From assembly GCF_900496995.4 (NCBI RefSeq), contig NC_044018.1, positions 29,554,047-29,618,046 of the forward strand: a stretch of DNA of 64,000 nucleotides. The letters run 5' to 3'. Below the pieces are notes generated by a model. It saw only the letters and a program-made list of their open reading frames with translations. It was not told the DNA's origin and searched no databases. The stretch's first letter is position 1, and each line of letters begins with the position of its first letter. The translations under genes were made by a program, and so were the position numbers. Shown piece after piece: positions 47,690 to 57,507 of the stretch. The stretch is from Aquila chrysaetos chrysaetos. Lineage: Eukaryota; Chordata; Aves; Accipitriformes; Accipitridae.

Positions 47690-48895
47690 TGTCCGTCTGT
47701 CCCGGTGTCCATCTGCCTGTGTCCGACTGTCCCGCTGCTCGTGTGTTTGTCCCCACGTGTCACCGAGTCCCGATGCCCATGTCCGGGTGCGTGTCCTGGT
47801 GTCTGGCAGTCCAGGTGTGTGCCCCTGTGTCCATGTCCCTGTCTGTGTGTCCGTCCCTGTGTCCGTGTGTCACCCACGGGTCTGTCCTGGTGTCCCTTTG
47901 TCCATGTGCCTCTGCGCCCCGGTGTCTGTCCCAGTGTCTGTCCTGCTGTCTCTCTGTCTGTCCCAGGGCCTGCCTGTGTGCCCGTCCTTGTTTCCCTTCT
48001 GTCCCCATGTCCTGGAGTTTATCCTTGTGTCCGTGTGTCCTGTCCCCTTGTCCCAGGGTCTGTCTGTGTGTCCATCCTTGTGTCTGTCCCTGTGTCCTGG
48101 ACTCTGTCCTTGTGCCTGTGTGTCTGTCCCTTTGTCCCGGGGTTTGTCCATGTGTCTGTCCTTGTGCCCACGTGTCTGTCCCCGTGTCCTGGGATCTGTC
48201 CCTGTGTCCGTCCTTGTGTCCATGTGCCTGTTCCTGTGTCACAGGGCCCATCCGTGTGTCCATCCTTGTGTCCGTGTGTCTGTCCCTGTGTCCTGGGGTC
48301 TGTCCGTGTGTCTGTCCTTGTGTCCGCGTGTCTGTCCCTGTGCCCAGGGCCTGTCTGTGTGTTCATCCTTGTGTCTGTGTGTCTGTCCCTGTGTCCAAGG
48401 TCTGTCCGTGTGTCTGTCCCTGTGCCCTGGGTGCATCCATGTGTCTGTCCTTGTGTCTGCATGTCTGTCCCTGTGTCCAGGGTCTGTCCCTGTGTCCATC
48501 CTTGTGTCTGTGTGTCCCTGTGTCCTGGGGTCTGTCCGTGTGTCTGTCCATGTGTCTGTGTGTCTGTCCCTGTGCCCAGGGTCTGTCCATGTGTCCATCC
48601 TTGCGTCTGCATGTCTGTCCCTTTGTCCTGCGGTCTGTCTGTGTGTCCGTCCATGTGTCTGCGTGTCTGTCCCTGTGCCCAGGGTCTGTCCGTGTGTCCA
48701 TCCTTGCGTTTGCGTGTCCGTCCCTGTGTCCAAGGTCTGTCCGTGTGTCTGTCCCTGTGCCCTGGGTGCACCCGTGTGTCTCTGTGTGTCCGTCCATGTG
48801 TCTGCGTGTCTGTCCCTGTGCCCAGGGTCTGTCCGCGTGTCCGTCCTTGCGTCCATGTGTCCATCCCAGTCTCCCAGCGCATGGTCCCAGTGTCC
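47690..48895 (+). repeat. Large ~51-52 bp minisatellite (GTCTGTCCCTGTGTCC-rich) upstream of PPP1R1A
   Basis: About 1.2 kb of tgtccgtgtgtctgtccttgtgtct-like units. Landmark tccgtgtgt recurs at 48251, 48303, 48354 (variant) and 48405, giving 51-52-base spacing, with some shortened copies. The strand is strongly asymmetric (pyrimidine/GT on plus). It ends only about 200 bases before the PPP1R1A ATG. The repeat explains open frames of several hundred codons on both strands. Confidence 0.95.
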
Positions 48896-48939
48896 ATCCC
48901 CGTGTCCCTGCGTCTCTCCCGGGGAGGTCCCACCGTCCG

Positions 48940-49099
48940 TCCGCGCGCGCCGCGGCGGGGACCGGGGACCGGGAGGGGACCGGGGGACCGGGGGCGGGGT
49001 CGGGGCTGGGCGGGGCCGGGGCGGGGCCGGGGCGGGGCGGCCCGGGCAGGGCCGGGAGCCGCCGGGAGCCGCCGGGAGCCGCCGGAGCCGCCGCCCGCC
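48940..49099 (+). promoter_or_regulatory. PPP1R1A: PPP1R1A promoter / 5'UTR, GC-box rich
   Basis: Repeated ggggcggggccgggg Sp1-type boxes immediately upstream of the ATG, within a CpG island that continues into intron 1. No TATA box. Transcription start probably lies between 49000 and 49060. Confidence 0.6.
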
Positions 49100-52000
49100 A
49101 TGGAACCCAACAGCCCCCGCAAGATCCAGTTCACGGTGCCGCTGCTGGAGCCGCACCTCGACCCGGAGGCGGCCGAGCAGGTGAGGGGGGGACCGGGGAC
49201 CGGGGACCGGGGACGACACCGGGGCTGCGCGGCTGGGGGAGAGCCGGGTGGTCCTGCCGGGGACCGGGCCGGGGCGCGGGGGGGGTGTACCGGGCGGTGT
49301 GGGAGGCTGCGGACACGGGAAGGGCACGGACCGGGGCGGGGGGGGGACGACAACCGAGCAGCCCCGGTGCGACCTCCCCGGTGTTGGGGCGGTGGGGGCA
49401 CCCCTGGGTGCGGTGGGTGACACGGGGACGGCTGCGGCGTGGAAGGACGCGCCTGGCTGCTGCCAGGTGGGTGCAGCCCCCCCACACCGCCCCCGGTACC
49501 GGGGACACCCCCGGTGCCACCCCCCCCCACCGCCCCCGCGGAGGAGCCCCCGCTGCACCCCAAGCACCTCCGTGGGCTCGGGGCTGCCTGATGCCGTGGG
49601 CAGGACGGGGTGGCCGTGGGGACCGGGGTGGCCGTGGGGACCGGGGTGGCAGTGCCAGGGCCATGTGCTGGCTCAGCACGATGCCTCCTGGGCCATCCCG
49701 GGGAGGGGGGGGGGGGTGTAGGGTTACGGGCCCCCCCCGGGGCCCTCCAGCCCTTGCTCAACCCCTGTTCCCGCTGGAGGGGATCCCAGAATAGCAGCGG
49801 GGACGGGACGGCCCGGCCGGGGGACACGGCAGAAATGCCCACAGGCAGCCGGGGACACCCCCCGCCCCGGGCAGCCCGACCCCCTCTCCTTGCCCACTTC
49901 ACCCCACTCTGGCTGTGCCCCCCAACCCTGGGGGCTGCAGGGGACAAGAGGGGTTTTGAAAGGACCACCCGGCCACACCACGGTCCCCATCATCACCAGG
50001 CGTGAGAAGCTCTGTGGGGGCTTGAGGATGCTGATGGTGGGGGGGGGGTCCCAGCCGTCCCCCCACCAGGCTGGGGGTCCCCGGCAGGCGGGTGGCTCCT
50101 GGCCGAGGAGCCCCTGCATGCCAGCGGCACGGAGGCGAGCGTGGGCCGCCTCCCCGGCGAGCATCTCACTGTCGCTAAATACGGCCACGCACCATCTGGG
50201 GCTGCCGCACGGCTCATTTGCAGCGCGGCCCCCCCAGGAGCGAGGGCGAGAGCCGGGGGGGGGGCTGCTGGGTGGTGGGCGTGAGACCCCCAGCACCCGC
50301 CTCGGCTGCAGTGAGGAGTACGGGTGCCCGCATCCCACCTCCCGTCATGGCCGGGTTACAGGGGGGCTTGGGCATGACCCTGCTCTGGGGAGTCCCCTGC
50401 CCATCCCTGCCTCAGTTTCCCCTCCCAGGGGAGTTCAGCCACTTCTCGGCGCCTGTCGGAGCCCCAGTTCGGGAGCACTTGGTGGTGTGGCAGGGCCCCG
50501 ACAGCCAGCCTCGGGCGGTGGCAGCAGGTGACGATGCTGATGTCCCCTCCCTGCGTTTACAGCTCCCCTTTTTTGGGGTGTCCCTGCAGGGGAAGACCTG
50601 ATGGGGGTTCCCCTCATCGGGGGCTCACACTGTTGGAGGGCTTGGCTGTGTCAGCCCCTTGCCAGGCTGTGGCACGGTGTCCCTGTGTCCTGCAGGGTTG
50701 TCCCCAAGCCTGTCCAGCCCCACCCTCCAAAAGGACCTCGTCCCCACGGACCTTCTGGAGTCCCCTGTGTGCCCACAGGCCCTGTGGCTCCTTGACCCCC
50801 ATCTCTGCCAAGAGCATCCATCTGCCCTGGCCCTCCTGGATGCCACCCATGGGTGCCAGGCCTGGCCCAGGGCTTTGTCCTGCATCTCTGCCTGGGTGCC
50901 CAACTCCACCCTCAGCACAGTGTGTCCCCAAGGCTGGAGGGGACGATCCAGGGGTGTTTGCTCCATCACGCTTAGAGATGAGCTGGGCCCATCCCGTTTC
51001 CATCCCTGATCCCATTCTGGTCTCCAATCCCGTTCCCATCCCAGCTCCGCCCTGGGATCAGCCCCCACCCCAGGCCCGGTGGGAGCAGCCCCCCAGCGAT
51101 GCTGTGCCCGCCGCAGGCTGCCAGGGCCGGGCTCCTGCCGCTCTCGGCCGTGGCGCTTCTTAATCGATGGTGGAGATTGATCTAAAAATAGCGGCAGCGG
51201 GAGAGCGCGATGCCCTGGCCAAGCTGGGAAGGGAGGGAGGGAGGGAGGGAAGGACGGAGGGAGGACCGGAGCATCCCTCCCCAGGGCGTCGGGGCGGGAG
51301 CCGCCCAGATGCCTGGGTCCCCCACCCAGTCCGGAGCGGGAAGGGGAGTGCAGCTTGGGGTGCTCAGCTCTATCTGGGTGACCTTGAGTGGGTGGCACCG
51401 TTGTCCCCCACTCCATCCCCAAGCCGGGGGGCTAGTCTGTGGGGCACAGCCCTGCCCCACACCTAGGGGAGACTTTGGAGGTGCTAGAGCAGCCCGGAGG
51501 TGGCTCTGGCTTCCCCGGGGTCCATCAGTAGGGGCTGCAGGGCCGGATCCAGCTCTGGGGGTTGCCTGACCCATCCCAGCCCCATCGCTGGGTGTCTGGG
51601 GGGGGCGGTGGTTGGACCCCAGCCCCGGAGTGGGGGGCTCGTCAGCAGGTCCCTGACGGGGAGAGGGCGATTCCGGGCAATTCCCGGCAATTCCCGGCTC
51701 CCTCTAATCTCCGTTTAAAATCCAGATCGCGGGTTTCTATGGCAACGGGGCCGACACGGAGAAGATGCTGCGGGGGGCCGGGGGTGGGCTGGGGCCGGGG
51801 GAGGTGGGGAGGGGGCTTCCTCCGCCCGCCCAGCCGCTCACCCGCCTCATTAGCATCTCATCAGCATTTCATTAGGCATTCCGCCTCATTAGGGAATCCT
51901 CGCTGGGAAATTCATTTTTTCGGAGCAACTCAGTTAGTGGGTCAGCGGGGAAAGGGGGCGAGGGAGCACCCGCAGGGCACCGTGTCACCGCTGTCACCGC

Positions 52001-54448
52001 TGCCACTCCTGCCACTGGACACGGCCACGCCACGGCCACCGAATCCTCCAACGGGGCCACAAAATCCCCCTGAAGGCGCTGAGCGGGGGACGTGGGGTGG
52101 GAGCAGCCCGGGATGCTCCAGGTGACCTTGGGCAAGGACACTGTGCCCGCAAAGGAAGGGCAGGGCCCCGGCAGTGTCACCACACCGATGTCCCCGAGCG
52201 CTTCCTGGGGCTGGGGTATAATTAGCTCCCGGCTGTCATTAGGGCTGGCCGGGAGATGGTGATTTAAAAGACACATGTGTCCGGCCACGGGAGCCGCTGG
52301 GCTCGGGGCCCTGGCCGGCATCCTCCATCCCCATGGGGCCACCACTGCCCCAGGGACGAGGACATCGGGGGGGGGGGGGGGTGTCTCGGTGCTGGTGGGG
52401 GTCCGGGTGGGCGCGATGGGATTCGGGGTACAGCCGCAGGTCCCGACTCTTTCCCGTCCGTCCCCCCCCCCAGATCCGGAGGCGCCGACCAACTCCTGCC
52501 AACCTGGTCCTGAGCAGCGACCAGTCGTCCCCAGGTGGGTCCTTGCGCGTGTCACCCTGTCACCCCAGGCTGCAGCCCACCCGGGGGTGCTCAGGGACCC
52601 CCATACATGATGCTCAGGGACCCCCATACATGATGCTGAGGTCCACAGCACACTGGTTGCAGCGGGACTCATCCTGCACCCTGCCACAACAGGACCCTGT
52701 GTCCCCCACCCTGGGACTGTCCCTGTGTGTCACCCAGCCCGGCTCAGCCCCTGCCCTCCCTGCTCCAGGGCTGCGTTTCCAGGATCCGGCCCCGGGTCTC
52801 GCTCAGCCCATCCATCTCTGGGAGAAGCAGCTGCCCGCGACACCGTGCCAGGGACACTGGGGACAACGGCACGGGGCCACCCCTGCTGGCACGGGGAGCA
52901 GGGGACACCAGCTGTGACATTTAAGATCTTCTCGGTCACTGGCCCGACCAGGCATGTGGCCTTTGGGGACGGGGTCTGACCCGGCTGGCAGCTGTGTCAT
53001 GGCCTCCCTGCCCCCCCCCCCCCCCCCCAGCTGGGGGTGGTATTATCTGTCCCCTGCTTTGGGGACACCCCGGTGGCTGGGAGACTCTGTCCCCAAGTGC
53101 CACCTCCAAACCCCGTACCCACTCGGGGCAGCAGGCTCCGGCTGGGAATAAATCAGCTCCACGGGGTTGAGCATCATCCCGGGGAAGGGGGGGGGGGGGG
53201 TGTGTCAGGATGCTGCCGGGGGGGGGGGCTGCCAGCCTGGTGGGGACAGGGACACAGCAGGGGACGGGATGCTGGTTCCCGTGGCAACGTGGGGGGCATG
53301 GCGATGCTGGGGGGGGGGGGGAGCGGGACTGTCCCAATGGCACCCACAGCCACGCCGAGCACCCACGGGTGATGGGCCGACCCAGCGGGGCCGGGTTCAC
53401 GTTGGGGGTGCAGGATGGAGCCCAGCACCCCGCTCCCGCCGCTGACCTCTGGTCCTTCTGCCCCCCCCCCCCCACCCCCCCGGCTGTCCCCCCCAGAGAT
53501 TGACGAGGACCGACTGCCTAACCCCCTGCTGAAGGTAGGTGCTGCTGCCATGGTGGGGGGCTGCGGGGAAGCCCCCAGCCCCTCGGGGTGCCCCCAGGGT
53601 GCCCCCCACTCACGCACCTCCCCTTCCCTCGCAGTCGGGTCTGGCCATGTCACCCAGGCAGAGGAAGAAAGTTTCCCGCACCACCCCGACCATGAAAGGT
53701 ATTTTGGGGGGGGGGGGGGGGGCGACACAGGGGGTGACGGTGTGTGTCCCCCCCCCCGGTGACGAGCGGGAGGGATGCCACCACCTTTGCGCTGGCCTTG
53801 GACCTGCTCAGCCGTGCCCAGGTCAGGAGCGTGGCTGTGCCCGTGGGCACACGGGGTCCAGCCGTGGCAAATGCCACCAGAGGGGACAGGAGGCCACCAA
53901 GCTTGCCGGGCTACATCTCCCCGGTGTCACCGGGAGCGTGGGGACGGTCACCGCGTCGTCGTCGTCCCCCCCACCGCCACCACCGCCACCACCACCCCAG
54001 CACCGCTCCCTGCCTGGCAGAGCTGCAGATGATGGTGGAGCATCACCTGTGCAAGCAGGCGCAGGGCGACGAGGAAGAGGAGGCAGCCGCCGCCGCCGCC
54101 GGCCAGGAGCGTGGCCCTGGCCGCTGCCACCACAGTGACACCGAGCACAGCCACAGTCCCGGTGGCACCTGCCCGCTGGCCACGCACGAGGGTGGCCCCG
54201 GTCCCGGCGAGCGTGAGTACCTCTCCTTCCCAGCCCCGCGAGCCTCCACGCACCCGGAATTGGGGGGTTTGGGGGTGCTGGGATGGTTTGTGGGGTGCAG
54301 CGGGGGGGGTGGGGGGGGCGCTGAGCTCACCCCCTGCCCCACGGCACCCGCAGGGACCCACGGAGACGAGCGGCAAAGCCTGGCCGAGGAGGGCACCCAT
54401 ATAGCACCGAAGGAGGCCAGCGGCAAGGGTGCTGCCAGCAGCCAGTAG
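49100..54448 (+). CDS. PPP1R1A: Protein phosphatase 1 regulatory subunit 1A (inhibitor-1)
   Basis: Cytosolic inhibitor that blocks PP1 catalytic subunit when phosphorylated by PKA (family knowledge). Six coding exons: 49100-49180, 52474-52534, 53497-53534, 53635-53698, 54021-54212, 54354-54448; frame closes, 176 residues (human about 171). MEPNSPRKIQFTVPLLEPHL begins the protein; KIQF (8-11) is the PP1 docking motif. IRRRRPTPAN places the PKA site at Thr34. MSPRQRKK places the CDK5-type Ser-Pro site at Ser66. TMKELQMMVEHHL follows, then a divergent Glu/Ala-rich tail ending GKGAASSQ. Intron 1 (49181-52473) is by far the largest. The stop TAG is directly followed by GTACGT, a consensus donor, so the 3'UTR probably lies in a further exon. 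Convergent with PDE1B. Confidence 0.97.
51733..51746. promoter_or_regulatory. RFX X-box-like site in PPP1R1A intron 1
   Basis: gtttctatggcaac fits the X-box consensus with a perfect ggcaac half. It sits in an AT-richer islet (51690-51930) in the intron, a plausible intronic enhancer. Confidence 0.35.
53275..53288. promoter_or_regulatory. RFX X-box-like site in PPP1R1A intron 2
   Basis: gttcccgtggcaac, a strong match to the X-box consensus, between coding exons 2 and 3. Confidence 0.35.
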
Positions 54449-54830
54449 GTACGTACTGGGGCACTGGGGGGGGTAACTGGGATGCTGTACTGGGGTACTG
54501 GGACACTCTGCTGGGGCACTGGGGAGGTACTGGGACACTGGGGGTGTACAGGGACACTGCTGGAGCACTGGGGAGGTACTGGGACACTGTACTAGGGCAC
54601 TGGGGGGTACTGGGACACTGTACTGGGGCACTGGGGGGGTACTGGGACACTGGGGGTGTACAGGGACACTCTGCTGGAGCACTGGGGAGGTACTGGGACA
54701 CTGTACTGGGGCACTGGTGGGGTACTGGGGGCACTGGGGGTGTACAGGGATACTCTGCTGGGACACTGCAGGGGATACTGGGCACTGGGGAAGGTACTGG
54801 GACACTATGGAGGTATCCTGGGCAGCATGC
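54449..54830 (+). repeat. Minisatellite (ACTGGGGCACTGGGGAGGT)n after the PPP1R1A stop
   Basis: About 380 bases of actggggcactggggaggtactgggacact units in a nested pattern, starting right after the coding exon. Likely intronic if the splice donor at the stop codon is used, otherwise 3'UTR. Confidence 0.92.
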
Positions 54831-54967
54831 CAGGGAAGGGGACAGTGACACGGGGCGCGGGTGGCACCGGGGACGTGGCTCTGGCATTGCTGGGGATGGG
54901 GCAGGGCTGGGGGGGGTCTTCGACCGCAGGGTGCCCGTCCCCCAGCACGGCTCCCCTCTGTCCCCAG

Positions 54968-55081
54968 GTGCCAGCGGCGGCAGGAACGAGGCCACGGCCG
55001 GGCCGAAGGAGCCAAACGCTGCATTATTTTTTTTATCTGATCGTTTTCTAAGATTTCGACGGCTGCTTTGGGGCTTCCGGA

Positions 55082-55110
<29 letters not shown>
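54968..55110 (+). other. PPP1R1A: Possible 3'UTR exon of PPP1R1A
   Basis: Acceptor ctgtccccag at 54958-54967 is followed by sequence with an AT-rich part (tgcattattttttttatctg) and a T-run at about 55087-55113. It would receive the donor that follows the stop codon. No AATAAA follows nearby; an ATTAAA variant is at 55659-55664. Confidence 0.3.
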
Positions 55111-55116
<6 letters not shown>

Positions 55117-55394
55117 GCCGCGGGCAGGTCCCCCCTGGGGGGGCTCTGGGGACGCTGGCAAGCCGGGCTGCCCACCCTGTCCCCTCGCCCTTCCCAGGTC
55201 CCCAGGGCAGGTGACGCTGGGGACACCGAGCAGCACCCCTGCAGCACGGCTCATGCCGCCCCCCCCCTCACTGCCAGCCCCGGGGTGTCCCCAGGGCCCC
55301 CCCCCGGCCACCCCGCTGTCACCACCACCACCCCCCCCCAGGCTGGGGGACGTGTGGCCCCGCTGCTCCCAGGGACACGGGGCGCTCCATCCTT

Positions 55395-55620
55395 CCCATG
55401 CACACGCATGTGTGCATGTACACGCTGGTAAGGTGTGCACGCTTGCACACGTGTGGCGGGGGGGTGCACATGCATGCACCCGCGGGGGAAACCCGGGCGT
55501 TTGCACGCACACACGTGTGCACATATGGACACGGGGGGCGGGGGGGGCAAGCCCGCGCACTTTGCACATGTGATTTGCATGCACGCCCATGTGCGTACAC
55601 ACAGAGCACGCGTGCACACG
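55395..55620. repeat. Alternating CACGTG/CATGCA tract between PPP1R1A and PDE1B
   Basis: Dense cacacgtgtgcacatatg-like words over 225 bases between the two convergent genes. Z-DNA-prone. Confidence 0.8.
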
Positions 55621-55951
55621 CCTGGGCGGGCGCGGGGACCCCCCCCGCTTCAGCCGGTATTAAAGGGATCCCTTCTCCCCACCGCGTCCTCCTTGCCTTC
55701 GCGCCGGGGGGGGGCATGGGACCCCCCCTTTGGGTGCTGGGGGGCAGCACCCGCCTCCGGGCTTCAGCCCCCCCCCCCAGGGGTCCAATCCAGCCGTGCC
55801 ACCCCCTCTGTCCCCCTCCCAGCCGTCCCCAGGCCCCGGCCACTGTCCCCCCAGGAGGGCATCCTGGCCCCCCATCACCCCCCCCAGCACTGGGGTCAAG
55901 CCAGGTCCCCCGGGCTGAGGGTGCAGGAGCCGGGCTGGTGGTGGTGTACTG

Positions 55952-55957
55952 TTTATT
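55952..55957 (-). terminator. PDE1B: Probable PDE1B polyadenylation signal
   Basis: AATAAA on the minus strand 1.55 kb beyond the PDE1B stop, the first such signal downstream. It marks the converging end with PPP1R1A. Confidence 0.5.
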
Positions 55958-57507
55958 AATTGCTCGTTAGCGGCGACGCTTGGTTTCACATGCGTGTGTG
56001 GGTGGGCGCGAGGTGTAGCTCTGCCAGCGGTGACCGGGTGGGGACACGACGCGTTACCGCAGGGTAGAAAAGTACAAACACAGACGGGCCGTGCCACGGC
56101 GGCTGGGCGATGGACGCGGCGGGGCAGGGCGGCCGGAGCTGGGATGCCGGAGCAGGAGGATGCCGGAGCTGGAAGATGCTCGAGGCACGCCGGAGCCAGG
56201 GATGCCGGAGGATGCGTGAGGCACACCAGAGCCAAGATGCCGGAGGATGCTCGAGGCACACCAGAGCCAAGATGCCGGAGGATGCTCGAGGCACGCTGGA
56301 GCCAGGGATGCCAGAGGATGCTCGAAGCACGCCGGAGCTGGGATGCCGGAGGATGCGTGAGGCACACCAGAGCCGAGATGCTGGAGGATGCTCGAGGCAC
56401 ACCGGGAGCTGGGATGCCAGAGGATGCTCAAGGCACACTGGAGCTGGGATGCCGGAGGCACAGCAAAGCCAGAGCAAGCAGGGGAGGGATACTGGGGGGG
56501 CATGCTGGAACTGAAGGATGCTGGAGACACGCTGGAGCCAGCGATGCTGGAAGCACACCGGAGCCAGAAGCTGCTAGAGGCACCCTGGAGCTGGGGGATG
56601 CCGGAGCCAGGGGCTGGCCCAATTCTGCCCTCCTGCTGTGCCCCAGCCCCAGCTCCCACCGCTACTCCTGCCCCACACATGCTGCCCCACCACCGCCTCG
56701 CTGCCCGCCCCCCCCCAGCTCCCAGCCTTGCCCACACCGCGTAGGGCAGGACCCCGAGGGGAAACTCTGAGGTGCCGTTGCGGCCAGCGGACCTGGGGAC
56801 AGGACCTACAGGGATGTGTCCCCAGCCCAGGTGACAAAAAGACACATATCCCAGGATAGGGATGCTTGGGACAGGTGGGGGGGGGGCACAGGGGGACATT
56901 AAGGGCCACCCATCACGGTGTCACCGGACAGCCCCAGCAGGCACAGAGGGGACTGCGGTGCTCTCAGGGTGACAGCGTGTCTGACATGGCTCCTCCATCC
57001 CTTGGTCCCCTGCTATCCCCAGGGCCACCATCATTGTCCCCAGCCCCCCCCCCCCCCCGCCTCCCCCAGCTCCCCAGTGGGGCAAAAAGAAGCTTTTTTA
57101 AAAAGCCGTAAGGACAAAACCCGGTGGGGGGAGGCGCCGGGCAGCCGCTGGCGTGGCAGTGAGAGGAGCGGCGTCACCGTCACCCGTGGCCCAAGGCCAC
57201 GCGGCTCGGTGGCCGATTTGGCACAGGCACCCGGAGCTGGCCGGGCTGGGGGGCTGCCGGCCCCGGGGATGCTCCTGGCGCGGAGGTTGGCACTGATCCT
57301 CCTGCGGCCCCGGGCGGCTCCTTCCCTGCAAATGGTGCTGAACTCGATGGCGTCGAAGACTTTGGGCGAGACGGCGTCACTCAGCTGGACGAGGACCTGC
57401 TGTCGGGAGGGACGGTCACGGCAATGCCACCAATCGCCCCACACACACACCTTCTACAGTTTGCCCCCCCCCCCCCCCGCCCCGTGCCCACCTCGCTCCT
57501 CCCGGTG
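55958..57507 (-). other. PDE1B: PDE1B 3'UTR (inferred)
   Basis: GC-rich sequence contiguous with the last coding exon. It includes a 35-bp minisatellite at about 56128-56600. No recognisable coding frame. Confidence 0.45.
56128..56600 (+). repeat. 35-bp minisatellite within the inferred PDE1B 3'UTR
   Basis: The unit contains gatgccggaggatgctcgag and gcacaccagagccaa. Landmark gatgccggag at 56236 and 56271 gives a 35-base period. About a dozen degenerate copies. Confidence 0.95.

Larger units (their letters stand above)
42689..49099. other. Intergenic region between divergent TESPA1 and PPP1R1A
   Basis: Head-to-head spacer of about 6.4 kb. Contains a 42-bp repeat (43.3 kb), a probable TESPA1 non-coding exon (44.2 kb), a large minisatellite (47.7-48.9 kb) and the PPP1R1A promoter. 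The stretch 44.4-47.6 kb shows no recognisable gene; open frames are GC-driven. Mammalian GLYCAM1/LACRT/DCD homologues were looked for here without success. Confidence 0.55.

Noticed and set aside
46859-49420. 853-residue open frame (and 809, 563 and 649-residue frames overlapping it on both strands)
   Set aside because: Produced by the ~51-bp GT/pyrimidine-rich minisatellite and CpG island. No domain, and it runs straight through the real PPP1R1A exon 1 in other frames.
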